NCBI GenBank assembly: GCA_023935145.1
Contig: CM043700.1
Span: 35,953,620-36,017,619 of the forward strand
Origin: Bretschneidera sinensis
Taxonomy: Eukaryota > Streptophyta > Magnoliopsida > Brassicales > Akaniaceae
Length of the DNA: 64,000 bases
Direction: 5' to 3'
Of this stretch, positions 1 to 11,304 are shown in pieces; position 1 is the stretch's first letter, and the number at the start of each line of letters is the position of its first letter. The notes beneath the pieces are model-generated. The model worked only from the letters and a program-made list of their open reading frames with translations, ran no database searches and was not told the origin of the DNA. The translations under genes were made by a program, and so were the position numbers.

Positions 1-18
1 ATCTCTTTTGAATCATAG
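1..18 (+). CDS. Prolamin-like secreted protein, type C copy 0 (last five codons and stop only)
   Basis: The window opens with codons for I-S-F-E-S and TAG, identical to the last codons of the intact C gene at 23019-23381, and the following several hundred bases match the DNA downstream of the other C copies. Only this tail is visible, so it cannot be said whether this copy is intact or carries the premature stop seen in two sister copies. Confidence 0.75.
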   Translation: MSFES

Positions 19-451
19 TTTTTTTTGTTGTTGTTATATATGATTTTACAGTTTATTACGTACCGTACTGATTTCTTAAAATTAAATTATGAACTCTATA
101 GTTAAGTCATGTAAAACTTAATTAGATCTTCAAATTAATGTTGAATTTATAACATAAAAAAAAACTGAACTTATTTGGGCTATTTCAATTTTTCTCAAAG
201 ATGTAGCTTTGGTATTTTAAATTATATGGGTATCAATCTATATAACATGTAAAACAACCTAAAATAACGTATTTTAAAAAAACATATAAGTAAATAATAA
301 AATCAAATTAGGTAGTAATAAATTGTGGCTTGAGCATAGTCTAATTGAGAATTACACTTTTTTCTCTTAAGAGGAGGTCCCATTCAAATCTCAAGTTCAA
401 ATTTCGCTACTCCTATTGTAAAAAAATATATGATAAACTAACATAAATTAT
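19..451. repeat. Array unit 0, spacer downstream of C copy 0
   Basis: Gene-free AT-rich spacer that matches 15799-16235 and the equivalent parts of the other units. It stops at the target-site copy ATTAT (447-451), where Copia element 1 is inserted, and resumes at 5674. Confidence 0.85.
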
Positions 452-1278
452 TGTTGGAAATCACCTTGACAAGATGCCCAGGTGGTGATCTTCCAAACAC
501 CCAAGTCTTGAATGACTTGTAGAAAGAATTTCAGCAATCGAACACAAGAACAGAAAATCAAAGAAAGAAAGAAGACAAGTAATTTGTTGTCGAAGTTCGG
601 CAATGTGCCTACGTCCCCGTGAGTTCCTCCGAACTCTCTGCACTATCTCAATGGTTCTTACAAAGTTACAGCAATCCCCTTCAAGAATTCAAGTTCTTGA
701 AGAACCAAGAAGAGATCGAGAAAGTGATAGACCTATTACAATGCTTTCTATCAATTTTCTACTAACCTCTCTTCTTTACAACCAGCCTCACTACAAGAGT
801 CCCTCTTGTGTTTATGTCTCTCACACAATTCTCTCTTGTGTTTACAATGATCTCACAATGTCACAACCTGTGTGGTTCTCTCACACACCTTTTTCACCAC
901 TTGAAATGAGGCTAAGAAACCCTTTTTATAGCCTCTTAATTCTTGTACAATCTTGTGAATCATTCTTGACCCTTTGATCATGTTCTTCCTTTAATCTCAG
1001 CCCTTCATCACTCTCCAAGTGATGCTGTGCATTTTGGTGTGGTGCTGTGCGCTGCGGCGTGACCTGATGCTGCAGCCTCCTGATGCTGTGCGCACACCTC
1101 CTGCCTGTGGGCAAAAACTTCCACAGCAGTGTGCCTGACCTTCCCATGCTCAAAATTGAAGCATACACATGTGTGCAACCTCATAACTTGCTGAACTTTG
1201 ATATCTCACAATTGGTTTGGACATTAACCAACCTTAGACCATGTTTGGACATGTTTGAAACTTAGGCAAATAACAACA
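452..1278 (-). repeat. Element 1, 3' LTR (left)
   Basis: An 827-bp direct repeat of 4847-5673 with TG...CA ends. In element orientation it begins at 1278 and ends at 452. A polypurine tract reads on the minus strand from about 1292 to 1279. Confidence 0.93.
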
Positions 1279-1370
1279 ATCTCTACCTTTGTCTAAGTGT
1301 TCAAAAAAAAAACAAAACCTGAACCATTGTGCAGAAAGTTTCGGGATCCAAACTCATATTGAGTTACCAA

Positions 1371-4300
1371 TTAACCCACTCCAATCCTAAGTAATTCAAG
1401 GCAATGATTGAACTTACTTAGAGGTAGAAACTTGGTGCCTAAATCTGCAGGACTTTTCTCCATGGTCTTCTTGTCAACATGAATGCTTCCTTCTATACCA
1501 TTTTCCAGAATGTAATGATACCGAACATCCATATGCTCCGTCCCCTCATGGAACACCGGATTCTTCCACAAGTGCCCCAAACTTTGGCTATCCAAAGACA
1601 CCACAACCTGCTCTTTTAGGACCTCCAACTCTTTGCACCCCACAGCCTCCTTTATGGCTTCCATAGCTGCTATGCATTCTGCCTCGGTTGTTATGAGTGC
1701 TACCATTGGCTGCCACTGAGCCTCCTTATTCCTCAGCAACCACTTCATCCCAAGCCAACGCTCTTTTCTGGGATTACTCACACATTTGCTGAAAACATCC
1801 ATTGCCCAAGAAACACTTGACCTGTTTCTCTTCCTTTCCAGGATGATTCTCATCATCCCAAGGATCTTTTGTGCAAGGCTGAGATCCTTCCTCTCGAACT
1901 CCTCACTGAGATGTAAACCTTTCCATCCTCTTCCTGCTGTTCCAAACTAACAGCCCATTAATGACATAGATGAGGATACTCACCATCTTCTCCACCTTGT
2001 GTCCAGGTGAGAAAGTTCTTGTGAAATCTATGTCTTCTTTCCTTGTGAACCCATTCGCCACCAGCCTAGCCTTGTTCCGGACTTCATCTCTTGGAGGGCA
2101 CCCTTCTTTGACCTTGTAAGTGCACTTACATTCCACAACTTTCTGCTTTCCTGGAATTTTCACCAATTCCCAAAAGTTGTTCTTCCTCAAAGAATCCATT
2201 TCTTCCTCCATAGCTAGCTGCCACTTTGACGAATCCTTACACTCCATGGCCACCGTGTAAGTTTCTTGTTCACTCATCTCTCCTTCTGTCCAAGGAGCTG
2301 CTGCATCCGCAAACCCATATCTTGAAGGTGGTCCGACCAGCCTTCTTTCCCGGTCTCTTGTGAGCTGAAAGTCCTTCCGACTTGCTGCAGCATCCTTTTC
2401 TTGTTCAGCCTCTTCTTTAGTTTCTTGAGCTTGGAAATCATCCAAGGGCTCTACCTGGTCTGAACCCTCTTGCCTCCTTTGCTCTACCTGAACAGAATCT
2501 CCCTTGATGCTATGCTCAACAATTTCTGAATTGGTTTACTCACTAGCCCCTGCAAGGTTAGTTTTCTCCAAGTAGGGAAATAACAATTCATTAAAGACAA
2601 CATCCCTACTTATTATGAGTTTAAATCCTTCTTTTTCTAAGGACCACAACCTGTACCCCTTAGCCCCTTCCCCATATCCTAGAAACACACATTTTCTAGA
2701 TCCTGGGCTAAGTCCATCATCCTTTTGTTGTGCATACGCAGCACACCCAAAAGTCCTAAGGTTGTCCAACTCAGGGGGTTTTCCACTCCACATCTCCATG
2801 GGAGTCTTTTGGAACACAATCCTAGAGGGTGATCTATTAATCAAATATGCAGCTGTAGCTACAGCTTCTCTCCAAAAATATTTTGGTAACCTGGATCCAT
2901 CTAACATGCACCTAACCTTTTCCATAAGGGTCTTATTCATCAACTCAGCAACTCCATTTTGCTGAGGAGTTTCCACAACCGTCCTATGTCTTAGAATGTC
3001 ATTTAACCTACAGAATTGATCAAGTTCTTGGTTAAAAATTTCTAAGCCATTATCGGTTCTTATCCCCTTAGCTACTCTACCCATTTGAGTCTCAACCAGC
3101 CCTTTCCACACCACTAACTTATTCAATACATCTGATTTATTTTTCACCAAATAAACCCACACTTTTCTTGAATAATCATCAATTAAAGACAGAAAGTAAA
3201 TGTTACCTCCCTGTGTTGGTGTCCTTGCTGGTCCCCAAAGGTCCGCATGAATGTAGTCAAGAATGCCCTTAGACTTGTGCACTCCGGTGTTGAAGCTGAC
3301 CCGATGTTGCTGCCCAAAAACACAGCTCTTACAGAAATCTAGTTTTTCTACTTTGTCACCACCAAGTAGGCCTTCCTTGCTAAGCAATTGCAGGCCCTTT
3401 TCGCTCATGTGTCCCAAGCGAGTGTGCCAAAGGGCTGCCTTGTCCAGCTCAGCCATCAAGCTTGCTGCTTGATCATTGGTTTCTGTTTCTCCGATCATCT
3501 CATAGAGTCCATCGTTTCTTGCTGCCTTGGTCACTACCAAAGATCCCTTGGCCACCTTGATCTTTCCTCCCTCTATCTTGCATGTATAGCCCATGGAATC
3601 CAGCTGCCCCAATGAGATCAAGTTCCTCTTCAAATCTGGAACATACCTCACATTTTGCAGCAGCCTTGTGACTCCATCAAACATCCTCAATTGGATATCT
3701 TCAATCCCTCTCACTTGGCAAGAATTATCATTCCCCAAGAAGACTCTTCCATCATTGATCTTCTTGAAATTATTGAACCATTCTTTGTGAGGGCTCATAT
3801 GATGAGTGCACCCGGTATCCAAGATCCATGTCCCACTGCCTTCTTGCCCCTTGCTCACACTTGAGCACACAACAAGAACATCATCATCTTGCTGTTCTGT
3901 TTTGGCAACCGAAGCCTCTCCATTCTTGGGATGGCTTCCTCCTCTATCCCTTGTCATCTTCTTGCAATCTTTCTTGACATGACCCTCCTTATGGCAGTAG
4001 TAGCAGCTTTTCCCTCCAAATCTCAGTTTGGAATGCATTCTCCCATGGCTTTCTCCTCTACCTCTGTCCCGGTAGTAGCCATGCATGCTACTGTGCACTC
4101 TCCAATGGCTCTCTCCTCTACCTCTGTCCCGATAGTAGCTATGGTTGCTGCCATACCAAGTTGCTGGCCTTCTTTTAAAGAACAGCCCTTTACCACTTGA
4201 TGCATTCCTTTTCTTGGCATCAAGATCGTCTTGCAACTCTTTCTTAGGATCAAATTTAAAAGCAAAGATTCGTTTATGAAGATACCTCTTATTAGGGAGA

Positions 4301-4584
4301 GTCTTGGCAAGAAACAACTCATCTAGTTTCTTCCATATTGTAGCTGGATCTTTCGAGTCTCCGCATTCTCTTGTGACATTATACGACATGTGCAAGAAAA
4401 TGGTGCTGTAAGCCAACTTCTTCATCTTGGTCCGTTGGTCCTCCGTGACACTTGCTGGAAAAGCATCATCTTCTCCAATTGCCAAGTCCACTTTCTGCTG
4501 CATGAGAACCGCCTTGATCTTCCGCTTCCATAGGGTAAAGTCCCCCTTTCCATCAAACTTCTCCACACAGAAATTTGAAGCCAT
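1371..4584 (-). pseudogene. Element 1 gag-pol, broken (internal deletions in gag and reverse transcriptase)
   Basis: The longest open part is 2536-4584 (682 aa). It holds a gag N-terminus (start ATG at 4584), a CCHC zinc knuckle CYYCHKEGHVKKDC near residue 194, the protease active site LDTGCTHH, the integrase zinc region and the integrase core (HADLWGP, RTDNG, QQNGVAE). Next come a fragment at 1903-2445 with reverse-transcriptase pieces and one at 1371-1856 with RNase H (TTEAECIAAMEA). Compared with element 2, about 70 residues are missing from gag (after KKELQDDLD) and about 100 from reverse transcriptase, from just after FSP to GHKVE. The active-site YVDD has become YVIN. It cannot make working reverse transcriptase. 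Confidence 0.9.
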
Positions 4585-4833
4585 CTTTTGCGGACAAGAT
4601 CCCAGATTTGTGCACTAACCACAACTACTTTCTTCAACCTCAAGAACACAGATCGAAGATGGATCTTTAACACCATTCTTGAATCAACCTTCAAGAACAC
4701 GAACGGATCTTGATCTTTACACCGTTCTTGATTCACCCAAGAAGTTTGATCTTTGATTCTTGGAGTCTTGGCTCCGTACCTTCTACTTCTTGCTCCGATA
4801 ACCAGCTGCTGTGCTCTGATACCACTGACCAAA

Positions 4834-4845
4834 GCTCTGATACCA
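4834..4845 (-). other. Element 1 primer-binding site (initiator-Met tRNA)
   Basis: On the minus strand the bases read TGGTATCAGAGC, the usual Copia primer site complementary to the 3' end of initiator-Met tRNA, one base from the 5' LTR. The same motif recurs 21 bp further in (4813-4824), so the site is tandemly duplicated. Confidence 0.88.
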
Positions 4846-4846
4846 C

Positions 4847-5673
4847 TGTTGGAAATCACCTTGACAAGATGCCCAGGTGGTGATCTTCCAAACACCCAAG
4901 TCTTGAATGACTTGTAGAAAGAATTTCAGCAATCGAACACAAGAACAGAAAATCAAAGAAAGAAAGAAGACAAGTAATTTGTTGTTGAAGTTCGGCAATG
5001 TGCCTACGTCCCCATGAGTTCCTCCGAACTCTCTGCACTATCTCAATGGTTCTTACAAAGTTACAGCAATCCCCTTCAAGAATTCAAGTTCTTGAAGAAC
5101 CAAGAAGAGATCGAGAAAGTGATAGACCTATTACAATGCTTTCTATCAATTCTCTACTAACCTCTCTTCTTTACAACCAGCCTCACTACAAGAGTCCCTC
5201 TTGTGTTTATGTCTCTCACACAATTCTCTCTTGTGTTTACAATGATCTCACAATGTCACAACCTGTGTGGTTCTCTCACACACCTTTTTCACCACTTGAA
5301 ATGAGGCTAAGAAACCCTTTTTATAGCCTCTTAATTCTTGGACAATCTTGTGAATCATTCTTGACCCTTTGATCATGTTCTTCCTTAAATCTCAGCCCTT
5401 CATCACTCTCCAAGTGATGCTGTGCGTTTTGGTGTGGTGCTGTGCACTGCGGTTTGACCTGATGCTGCAGCCTCCTGATACTGTGCGCACACCTCCTGCC
5501 TGTGGGCAGAAACTTCCACAGTAGTGTGCCTGACCTTCCCATGCTCAAAATTGAAGCACACACATGTGTGCAACCTCATAACTTGCTGAACTTTGATATC
5601 TCACAATTGGTTTGGACATTAACCAACCTTAGACCATGTTTGGACATGTTTGAAACTTAAGCAAATAACAACA
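4847..5673 (-). repeat. Element 1, 5' LTR (right)
   Basis: Same length as the left LTR (827 bp), with TG...CA ends. It is followed by the target duplication ATTAT at 5674-5678. Confidence 0.93.
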
Positions 5674-6663
5674 ATTATATCTCCAACAAATTATATTTAT
5701 GAGATCATATTTTAAAAAGAAACAAAATTGAATTTATGAGGTCTCCTCTCCCCTCCCCATATAAATGACAGAATTTTTTTAGAATACAAAATGATGTAGA
5801 TTTGGTACCAAAATATTTCAACATATAAAATCCTTAATAACCAATATATACAATCAAATTAAATATAAAATAAACTAATTGTATTTATAAGATCATATTC
5901 TAAAAGAAAAAAAAGAATAAAAAATTAGATTTTTCCCTAAAAGTTTTACTTTTAATTCAGTTAATAAATTGAGATTCGATCGATATTGTGATATTTTATT
6001 ATAAAAACCATCCCATAGTTTAGATAACTACTTTTCAAAAGAAACCAAAGTCCCCACAAGTCTTTAAACAAGCACCAAACCAACAACTCAAAACTGTAAC
6101 TCAAAAGGCAAGAGCTGATAGTCAAAAGAAACCCCGTCCCATAGCTAATGAATTGTATGAGGCGAAAGAACCATAAAAATACTAGAAATATTAAGAAATA
6201 ATTGAGTTACCAATTATATCAAAAGCTAAAACTGATAAAAAAAAGTGATCCAATTAATTCTTTATAAAACATCTCTCAAGTACAAGCTAACTGACGAATT
6301 TAAGGTTTTTGCACATGAACCCAAATGAAAAAAAGCCTATATATCCAAAAGAGAAATAACTTGGTCAAATATTAAATGAAAATGGATATATTTTGAACTT
6401 GAAACGAAGATCTGAAGTTCTGATACCACGTTAAAATTTGAAAAATTGAGAAGAATTATCTATATTATGTGTGCCTCTAACAACGCACTGTCTCCTGTCT
6501 CTCTCTATACCGTCTCTCTAACTCTTAGCCTAAACCCTAAATACCAAATATCAATATGGTATCGGAGTTTTGTCCATGTAATACATATTACACACATAAT
6601 ATAGTGAATTCTTATTTATTAAATTATTTTTTTTTTCACAGGAAACACACCTAGAAGTCACAA
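5674..6663. repeat. Array unit 0, distal spacer after element 1
   Basis: Gene-free spacer matching 16231-17220 and the equivalent parts of the other units. It contains the outer part of the right arm of the B/C inverted repeat, including the TGATACCA...TGGTATCGGAG segment near 6421-6565. No supported coding region was seen. Confidence 0.8.
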
Positions 6664-7194
6664 ATTGCACAATCAATAGATTTTGAAAACCGATCAGAAT
6701 CAAGCCCGTTGGAGTCATACTTTTCAATCAAGCATTACCATTGTGACAATCTTGAAATCTCTCTGAGAAAAAATACTTTATATTATAATAGATTACATCT
6801 CTCTTATTTGTTAATGATTACAATTTAATCTAAAATTTGTTAAAAAACGACAATCTAATCTCACTTTTAAAAAATTTAAAAAAAAATGAAAACAATTCTA
6901 AATACCCTTCAACTAATCATTTGTACCTTTTAGAATGGTTACCAGTTATTACCATACATTTTCACTCTTCTTCCTATTCTTCTTGTGCCAATGGTTATGT
7001 CTATTGCGAAGACTGGTAGTTTATATTTTTTGTTGTCCTCCAAGGCCCAAAAGTCAAGTCTTTAACAATGAGTTATATATTCTAAGTTCAAAGTATTGAC
7101 CAATTTACAATAAATCTTTTTCTCAAATACAAAATCAAATGTTCTACCTGTTGGTTAACACAACATTTGTGAATTATTGGAAGAACCATCCGCG

Positions 7195-7465
7195 CTAAGT
7201 TGAGACACCCAATCTCAGGGAGATTTCCACTGATATCTTCTTTTTCTCACGAGGGACAAGTTTTGTTTTGTTGAGCAGAAAATCAGAAACAGAGGCAATA
7301 GCTGAGCTCCTTCTATTTTTAATCCTGCAACTTTTGGTGTTCCAAACAATAGAGAAATATATACTGTCCAATATCAGCAGTAGGCAACTAAGCATTAGAG
7401 GGCATTGTCCCTTGTCACACCAGTGGCCAAATTTGTCAATTGTTAATTCCTTGTTTCATTCATAA
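7195..7465. other. Conserved stretch upstream of A with overlapping small ORFs, not recognised
   Basis: Each unit has a block here (also 10064-10334, 17752-18022, 25333-25603, 32921-33191) that stays open over 65-66 codons on both strands. In the last unit the plus-strand frame extends to 104 aa. I recognise no family. Few differences separate the copies, so openness may only reflect recent duplication. It may be a fragment of a captured gene. I do not call it a gene. Confidence 0.3.
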
Positions 7466-7866
7466 CATGCTGACATTTCATTCATAACGTGCAGACAATG
7501 CCAACAATCTTGGAAAATCTTGTTTAAGAATAACACCACACAATCATGTATTTAACGATCCAGAGATTCTTGCGAAGATTTGGTCTATGAGATTTTTTTT
7601 TGGATAAAAAATACTTTTCACATAGAAAGAAACGTGCTCATTATGTCAGTTCTAGCGAACAACTGTTGGATAAAAAAATTAAATTAAATAATTGTACTTG
7701 ACCATGTTAAAATATTAGAATATTTTTTTGATCAAACTGCTGCCAACTAGAGCCGACATAACATAAACTTTAATTGATAAAGTTAGCACCATTTCTCTGA
7801 CCTCTGTTTTCTTTTACTGTGGAAAGTCTTTTCGTATTTGAAGTGGACAAAAAGCTATTCCATCGA

Positions 7867-7874
7867 CCACGTGG
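7867..7874. promoter_or_regulatory. G-box (CCACGTGG) upstream of A1
   Basis: A perfect palindromic G-box about 570 bp upstream of the A1 start. It is kept in every unit (10735-10742, 18423-18430, 26006-26013, 33594-33601). G-boxes are bound by plant bZIP and bHLH factors. The distance is large for a core element, so its role here is inference. Confidence 0.45.
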
Positions 7875-8287
7875 ACAAAATCTCCAAAACAAAGTATGCC
7901 AACGGGCAACTAAAGCCTCAAGTTCTCTTAGTTCTGAGAAGTTCTTCTATGGCACAGTGTGAGAGAGATACATGACACAAGGGCTCATCTCACCCTTAAA
8001 TTGTACGAAAAGATAGAGAAGAAAAGATATACTAGACCAGAATTTTTCCTTAATTCTATCTTTCATTACATATTTTTAAATTAACTAATCACTATATTAG
8101 AACACTTTGAAACAACTGTAATCATCGTTAAATTAAGCTTCCTTTTTTACCTTTTTCTAAACTCAGATAGCAAAATCACTCTTAAGTAGAAGTAAAATTA
8201 TTATTTCATATCAACATTTCTCCAACTAATGCCTTAAAATTATTGTAATTAATTAATCAAACATATTTAATGCAAAAGATATTAATG

Positions 8288-8437
8288 GAGCGTTTTGAAA
8301 CCACCAAATTAATAGTACTATATCTTTCCTGTATTGCACCCTATATATAAAAGGATCCTTAAAACCATTAATCTTCAAATTAGCAACACAATAAAGATAA
8401 ATTGATAAACTTATCATTACTAAAAAAAAACAAAATC
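8288..8437 (+). promoter_or_regulatory. A1 core promoter and leader
   Basis: A TATA box (TATATATAAAA, 8342-8352) lies 86 bp before the ATG. About 45 bp upstream is GTTTTGAAAC, a block also found upstream of the B and C genes, followed by TATCTTTCCT and GCACCCTATA blocks shared with the C promoters. The ATG context is AAAATCATGGG. Equivalent TATA boxes are at 11210-11220, 18898-18908 and 26481-26491. Confidence 0.7.
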
Positions 8438-8893
8438 ATGGGAAAGTTAGAGCTGTTCTCTATCCTTGTGGCGTTGTTCTTAGCCACAACAACGGTATCA
8501 TTCACATTTGCAGCAACAGAAGATATCAGTCCCTCAGCGGAAGAAGATGAATATTACGCGTATCCGCCTGGAACTGAATTCGAAATTTTGTCACCAGAAC
8601 CTTCACTAGAGTATGCCAAATTTTTGCAAAGCTGTTCTGAAAAGATGACTATGGAGTGCGGGAAACAAGTATTCATGTATATGTTTGAGAATGTTACCGT
8701 TACTGAAAATTGTTGCAGAACACTTATGGCAGTGGGAAAAGAGTGCCACACTGCATTGGTGAGAACCATTTTCTCATTGAATCATTTTAAATCAAATGCA
8801 TCTTTAGGTATTCCCAGAAGTAAACAATTTTGGAATAAATGTGTTTTGGATTTTGGATCTGATTCATCTGCTCCTCTCTCTTTTGAATATTAA
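8438..8893 (+). CDS. Prolamin-like secreted cysteine-rich protein, type A copy 1 (151 aa)
   Basis: Residues 1-26 form a hydrophobic signal peptide ending in FAA. Residues 27-62 are an acidic, Tyr/Pro-rich segment absent from B and C. Six cysteines follow at 66, 74, 92, 93, 103 and 135 with spacing C-x7-C-x17-CC-x9-C-x31-C. This fits the plant prolamin-like (ECA1/DD11-type) family: small secreted proteins, usually expressed in the female gametophyte or seed. NVT (85) and NAS (120) are possible N-glycosylation sites, and the tail is APLSFEY. The start at 8438 was chosen over an in-frame non-ATG extension (8402) because it begins the signal peptide and is the start in all sister copies. A1 has F22 and S119, unlike the other copies. 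An AATAAA signal lies at 8977-8982. The exact role is unknown. Confidence 0.88.
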   Translation: MGKLELFSILVALFLATTTVSFTFAATEDISPSAEEDEYYAYPPGTEFEILSPEPSLEYAKFLQSCSEKMTMECGKQVFMYMFENVTVTENCCRTLMAVGKECHTALVRTIFSLNHFKSNASLGIPRSKQFWNKCVLDFGSDSSAPLSFEY

Positions 8894-9028
8894 GTTTTTT
8901 CTTTTTATATATGTTTCTGTCTTGTACCATATTAAATCAAGAATTCTTAAATGTAAAATAAGAATTCTGTAATTTAAATAAACTCATGTCGAACAATTAA
9001 TGCTTGTTCTTTCCATGTCAATTGATTC

Positions 9029-9031
<3 letters not shown>

Positions 9032-9075
<44 letters not shown>
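9032..9075. repeat. (TA)n microsatellite downstream of A1
   Basis: About 44 bp of alternating TA. Units 2-4 have only a short TA tract at the matching place, so this expansion is private to unit 1. Confidence 0.9.
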
Positions 9076-9081
<6 letters not shown>

Positions 9082-9260
9082 TTTTATTCCAAAATTAATA
9101 TATATACATTTATTTAGACTATAAATATAAAAGTTTATATACTCAGGTTTGAAAGTTAGAGCTCGAAGGGTTGGAGGTCAGGCTCGTTTGGGCTTGAAGC
9201 TGACTCGAGCTTAAGTTGTGGAAAATAACCGCGAGCGGAGCATGAGTTTAAATTTTCATT

Positions 9261-9302
9261 CTTGGCTCGAGTTCAAAAAGACCATAAATAACTCGAGCCA
9301 AG
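9261..9302. repeat. Perfect 13-bp inverted repeat inside a GCTCGAG-rich block
   Basis: CTTGGCTCGAGTT (9261-9273) is followed after 16 bp by its exact complement (9290-9302). The surrounding 180 bp is rich in CTCGAG and GAGC motifs, resembling small non-autonomous DNA transposons or other dispersed plant repeats. It recurs in each unit (12098-12139 in unit 2). Confidence 0.5.
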
Positions 9303-11151
9303 TATCCAAATTAAAGCTCAGGTTGACGGCCTGTGCCCTACACACATCTACGATATTTGATTGAACACTTTTCTTTTTTGTGAGAATTTATTATAGAAAA
9401 AAACACACACGAACGAAAGGGAAAACCTGGATGGAGATGGACACACACACGCGAACGAAAGGGAAAACCTGGATGAAGATGGATACGTACATGGCTAACA
9501 ACACACGTTAGCTTTAAAATAATACTCAACTATTGCACAATCAATAGATTTTGAAAACCGATCAGAATCAAGCCCATTGGAATCATACTTTTCAATCAAG
9601 CATTACCATTGTTACAATCTTGATATCTCTCTGAGAAAAAAATACTTTATATTATAATATATTACATCTCTCTTATTTGTTAATAATTACAATTTAATCT
9701 AAAATTTGTTAAAAAACAACAATCTAATCTCACTTTTAAAAAATTAAAAAAAAAATGAAAACAATTATAAATACCCTTCAACTAATCATTTGTACCTTTT
9801 AGAATGGTTACCAGTTATTATCATACATTTTCACTCTTCTTCCTATTCTTCTTGTGCCAATGGTTATGTCTATTGCGATGACTTGTAGTTTATATATTTT
9901 TTTGTCCTCCAAGGCCCAAAAGTCAAGTCTTTAACAATGAGTTATATATTCTGAGTTCAAAGTATTGACCAATTTACCATAAATCTTTTTCTCAAATACA
10001 AAATCCTCTGTTCTACCTGTTGGTTTACACAACATTTGCGAATTATTGGAAGAACCATCCGTGCTAAGTTGAGACACCCAATCTCAGGGAGATTTCCACT
10101 GATATCTTCTTTTTCTCACGAGGGACAAGTTCTGTTTTGTTGAGCAGAAAATCAGAAACCGAGGCAATAGCTGAGCTCCTTCTATTTTTAATCCAGCAAC
10201 TTTTGGTGTTCCAAACAATAGAGAAATATGTACTGTCCAATATCAGCCGTAGGCAACTAAGCATTGGAGGGCATTGTCCCTTGTCACACCAGTGGCCAAA
10301 TTTGTCAATTGTTAATTCCTTGTTTCATTCATAACATGCTGACATTTCATTCATAACATGCAGACAATGCCAACAATCTTGGAAAATCTTGTTTAAGAAT
10401 AACACCACACAATCATGTATTTAACGATCCAGAGATTCTTGCGAAGATTTGGTCTATGAGATTTTTTTGGATAAAAAATACTTTTCACATAGAAAGAAAC
10501 GTGCTCATTTTGTCAGTTCTAGCGAACAACTGTTGGATAAAAAAATTAAATTAAATAATTGTACTTGACCATATGAAAATATTAGAATATTTTTTTTGAT
10601 CAAACTGCTGTCAAATAGAGCCGACATAACATAAACTTTAATTGATAAAATTAGCACCATTTCTCTGACCTCTGTTTTCTTTTACTGTGGAAAGTCTTTT
10701 CGTATTTGAAGTGGACAAAAAGCAATTCCATCGACCACGTGGACAAAATCTCCAAAACAAAGTATGCCAACGGGCAACTAATGCCTCATGTTCTCTTAGT
10801 TCTGAGAAGTTCTTGTATGGCACAGTGTGAGAGAGATACATGACACAAAGGTTCATCTCACCCTTAAATTGTGCAAAAAGATTGAGAAGAAAAGATATAC
10901 GAGACAATAATTTTTCCTTAATTCTATCTTTCATTACATATTTTTAAATTAACTAATCACTATATTAGAACACTTTGAAACAACTGTAATCATCGTTAAA
11001 TTAAGCTTCCTTTTTTACCTTTTTCTAAACTCAGATAGCAAAATCACTCTTAAGTAGAAGTTAAATTATTATTGCATATCAACATTTCTCCAACTAATGC
11101 CTTAAAATTATTGTAATTAATTAATCAAACATAATTAATGCAAAAGATATT

Positions 11152-11304
11152 AATGAAGCGTTTTGAAACCACCAAATTAATAGTACTATATCTTTCCTGT
11201 ATTGCACCCTATATATAAAAGGATCCTTAAAACCATTAATCTTCAAATTAGCAACACAATAAAGATAAATTGATAAACCTGTCATTACTAAAAAAAACAA
11301 AATC
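11152..11304 (+). promoter_or_regulatory. A2 core promoter and leader
   Basis: GTTTTGAAAC block, then TATA box at 11210-11220, 85 bp before the ATG. Almost identical to the A1 promoter. Confidence 0.7.

Larger units (their letters stand above)
452..5673 (-). mobile_element. Ty1/Copia LTR retrotransposon, element 1 (5222 bp, non-autonomous)
   Basis: The element has two 827-bp LTRs (452-1278 and 4847-5673), a 5-bp target duplication ATTAT (447-451 and 5674-5678), a primer site next to the right LTR and a purine tract next to the left LTR, so it reads right to left. The interrupted DNA continues exactly as in the empty copies of the unit (for example around 16235). The coding region has Copia order (gag, protease, integrase, reverse transcriptase, RNase H) but is broken. 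I count about 14 differences between the LTRs (1.7%). It is present only in this unit. Confidence 0.95.
6664..9531. repeat. Array unit 1 (2868 bp, A gene only; B/C part deleted)
   Basis: This unit runs normally through A1 and its downstream spacer. At 9532-9534 it then jumps to the start of the next unit. Compared with unit 2, the equivalent of about 12372-17223 (4.85 kb, all of B, C and the inverted repeat) is missing. The junction has only the 3-bp overlap ATT. Confidence 0.88.

Noticed and set aside
603..977. 124-aa plus-strand frame, repeated at 4998-5372
   Set aside because: Both copies lie in the two LTRs of element 1, antisense to the element.
8554..8769. 71-aa minus-strand frame overlapping A1, repeated in A2-A4
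   Set aside because: It is the antisense of the A coding region and is conserved only because the units are recent copies.
9338..9529. 63-aa minus-strand frame with HLHPGFPFRS repeats
   Set aside because: It is a translation of the minisatellite downstream of A, with no supporting signals.
10638..10934. 98-aa minus-strand frame upstream of A, seen in units 2-5
   Set aside because: No family recognised, it lies in the A promoter region and is broken in unit 1. It is better explained by chance openness in duplicated DNA.
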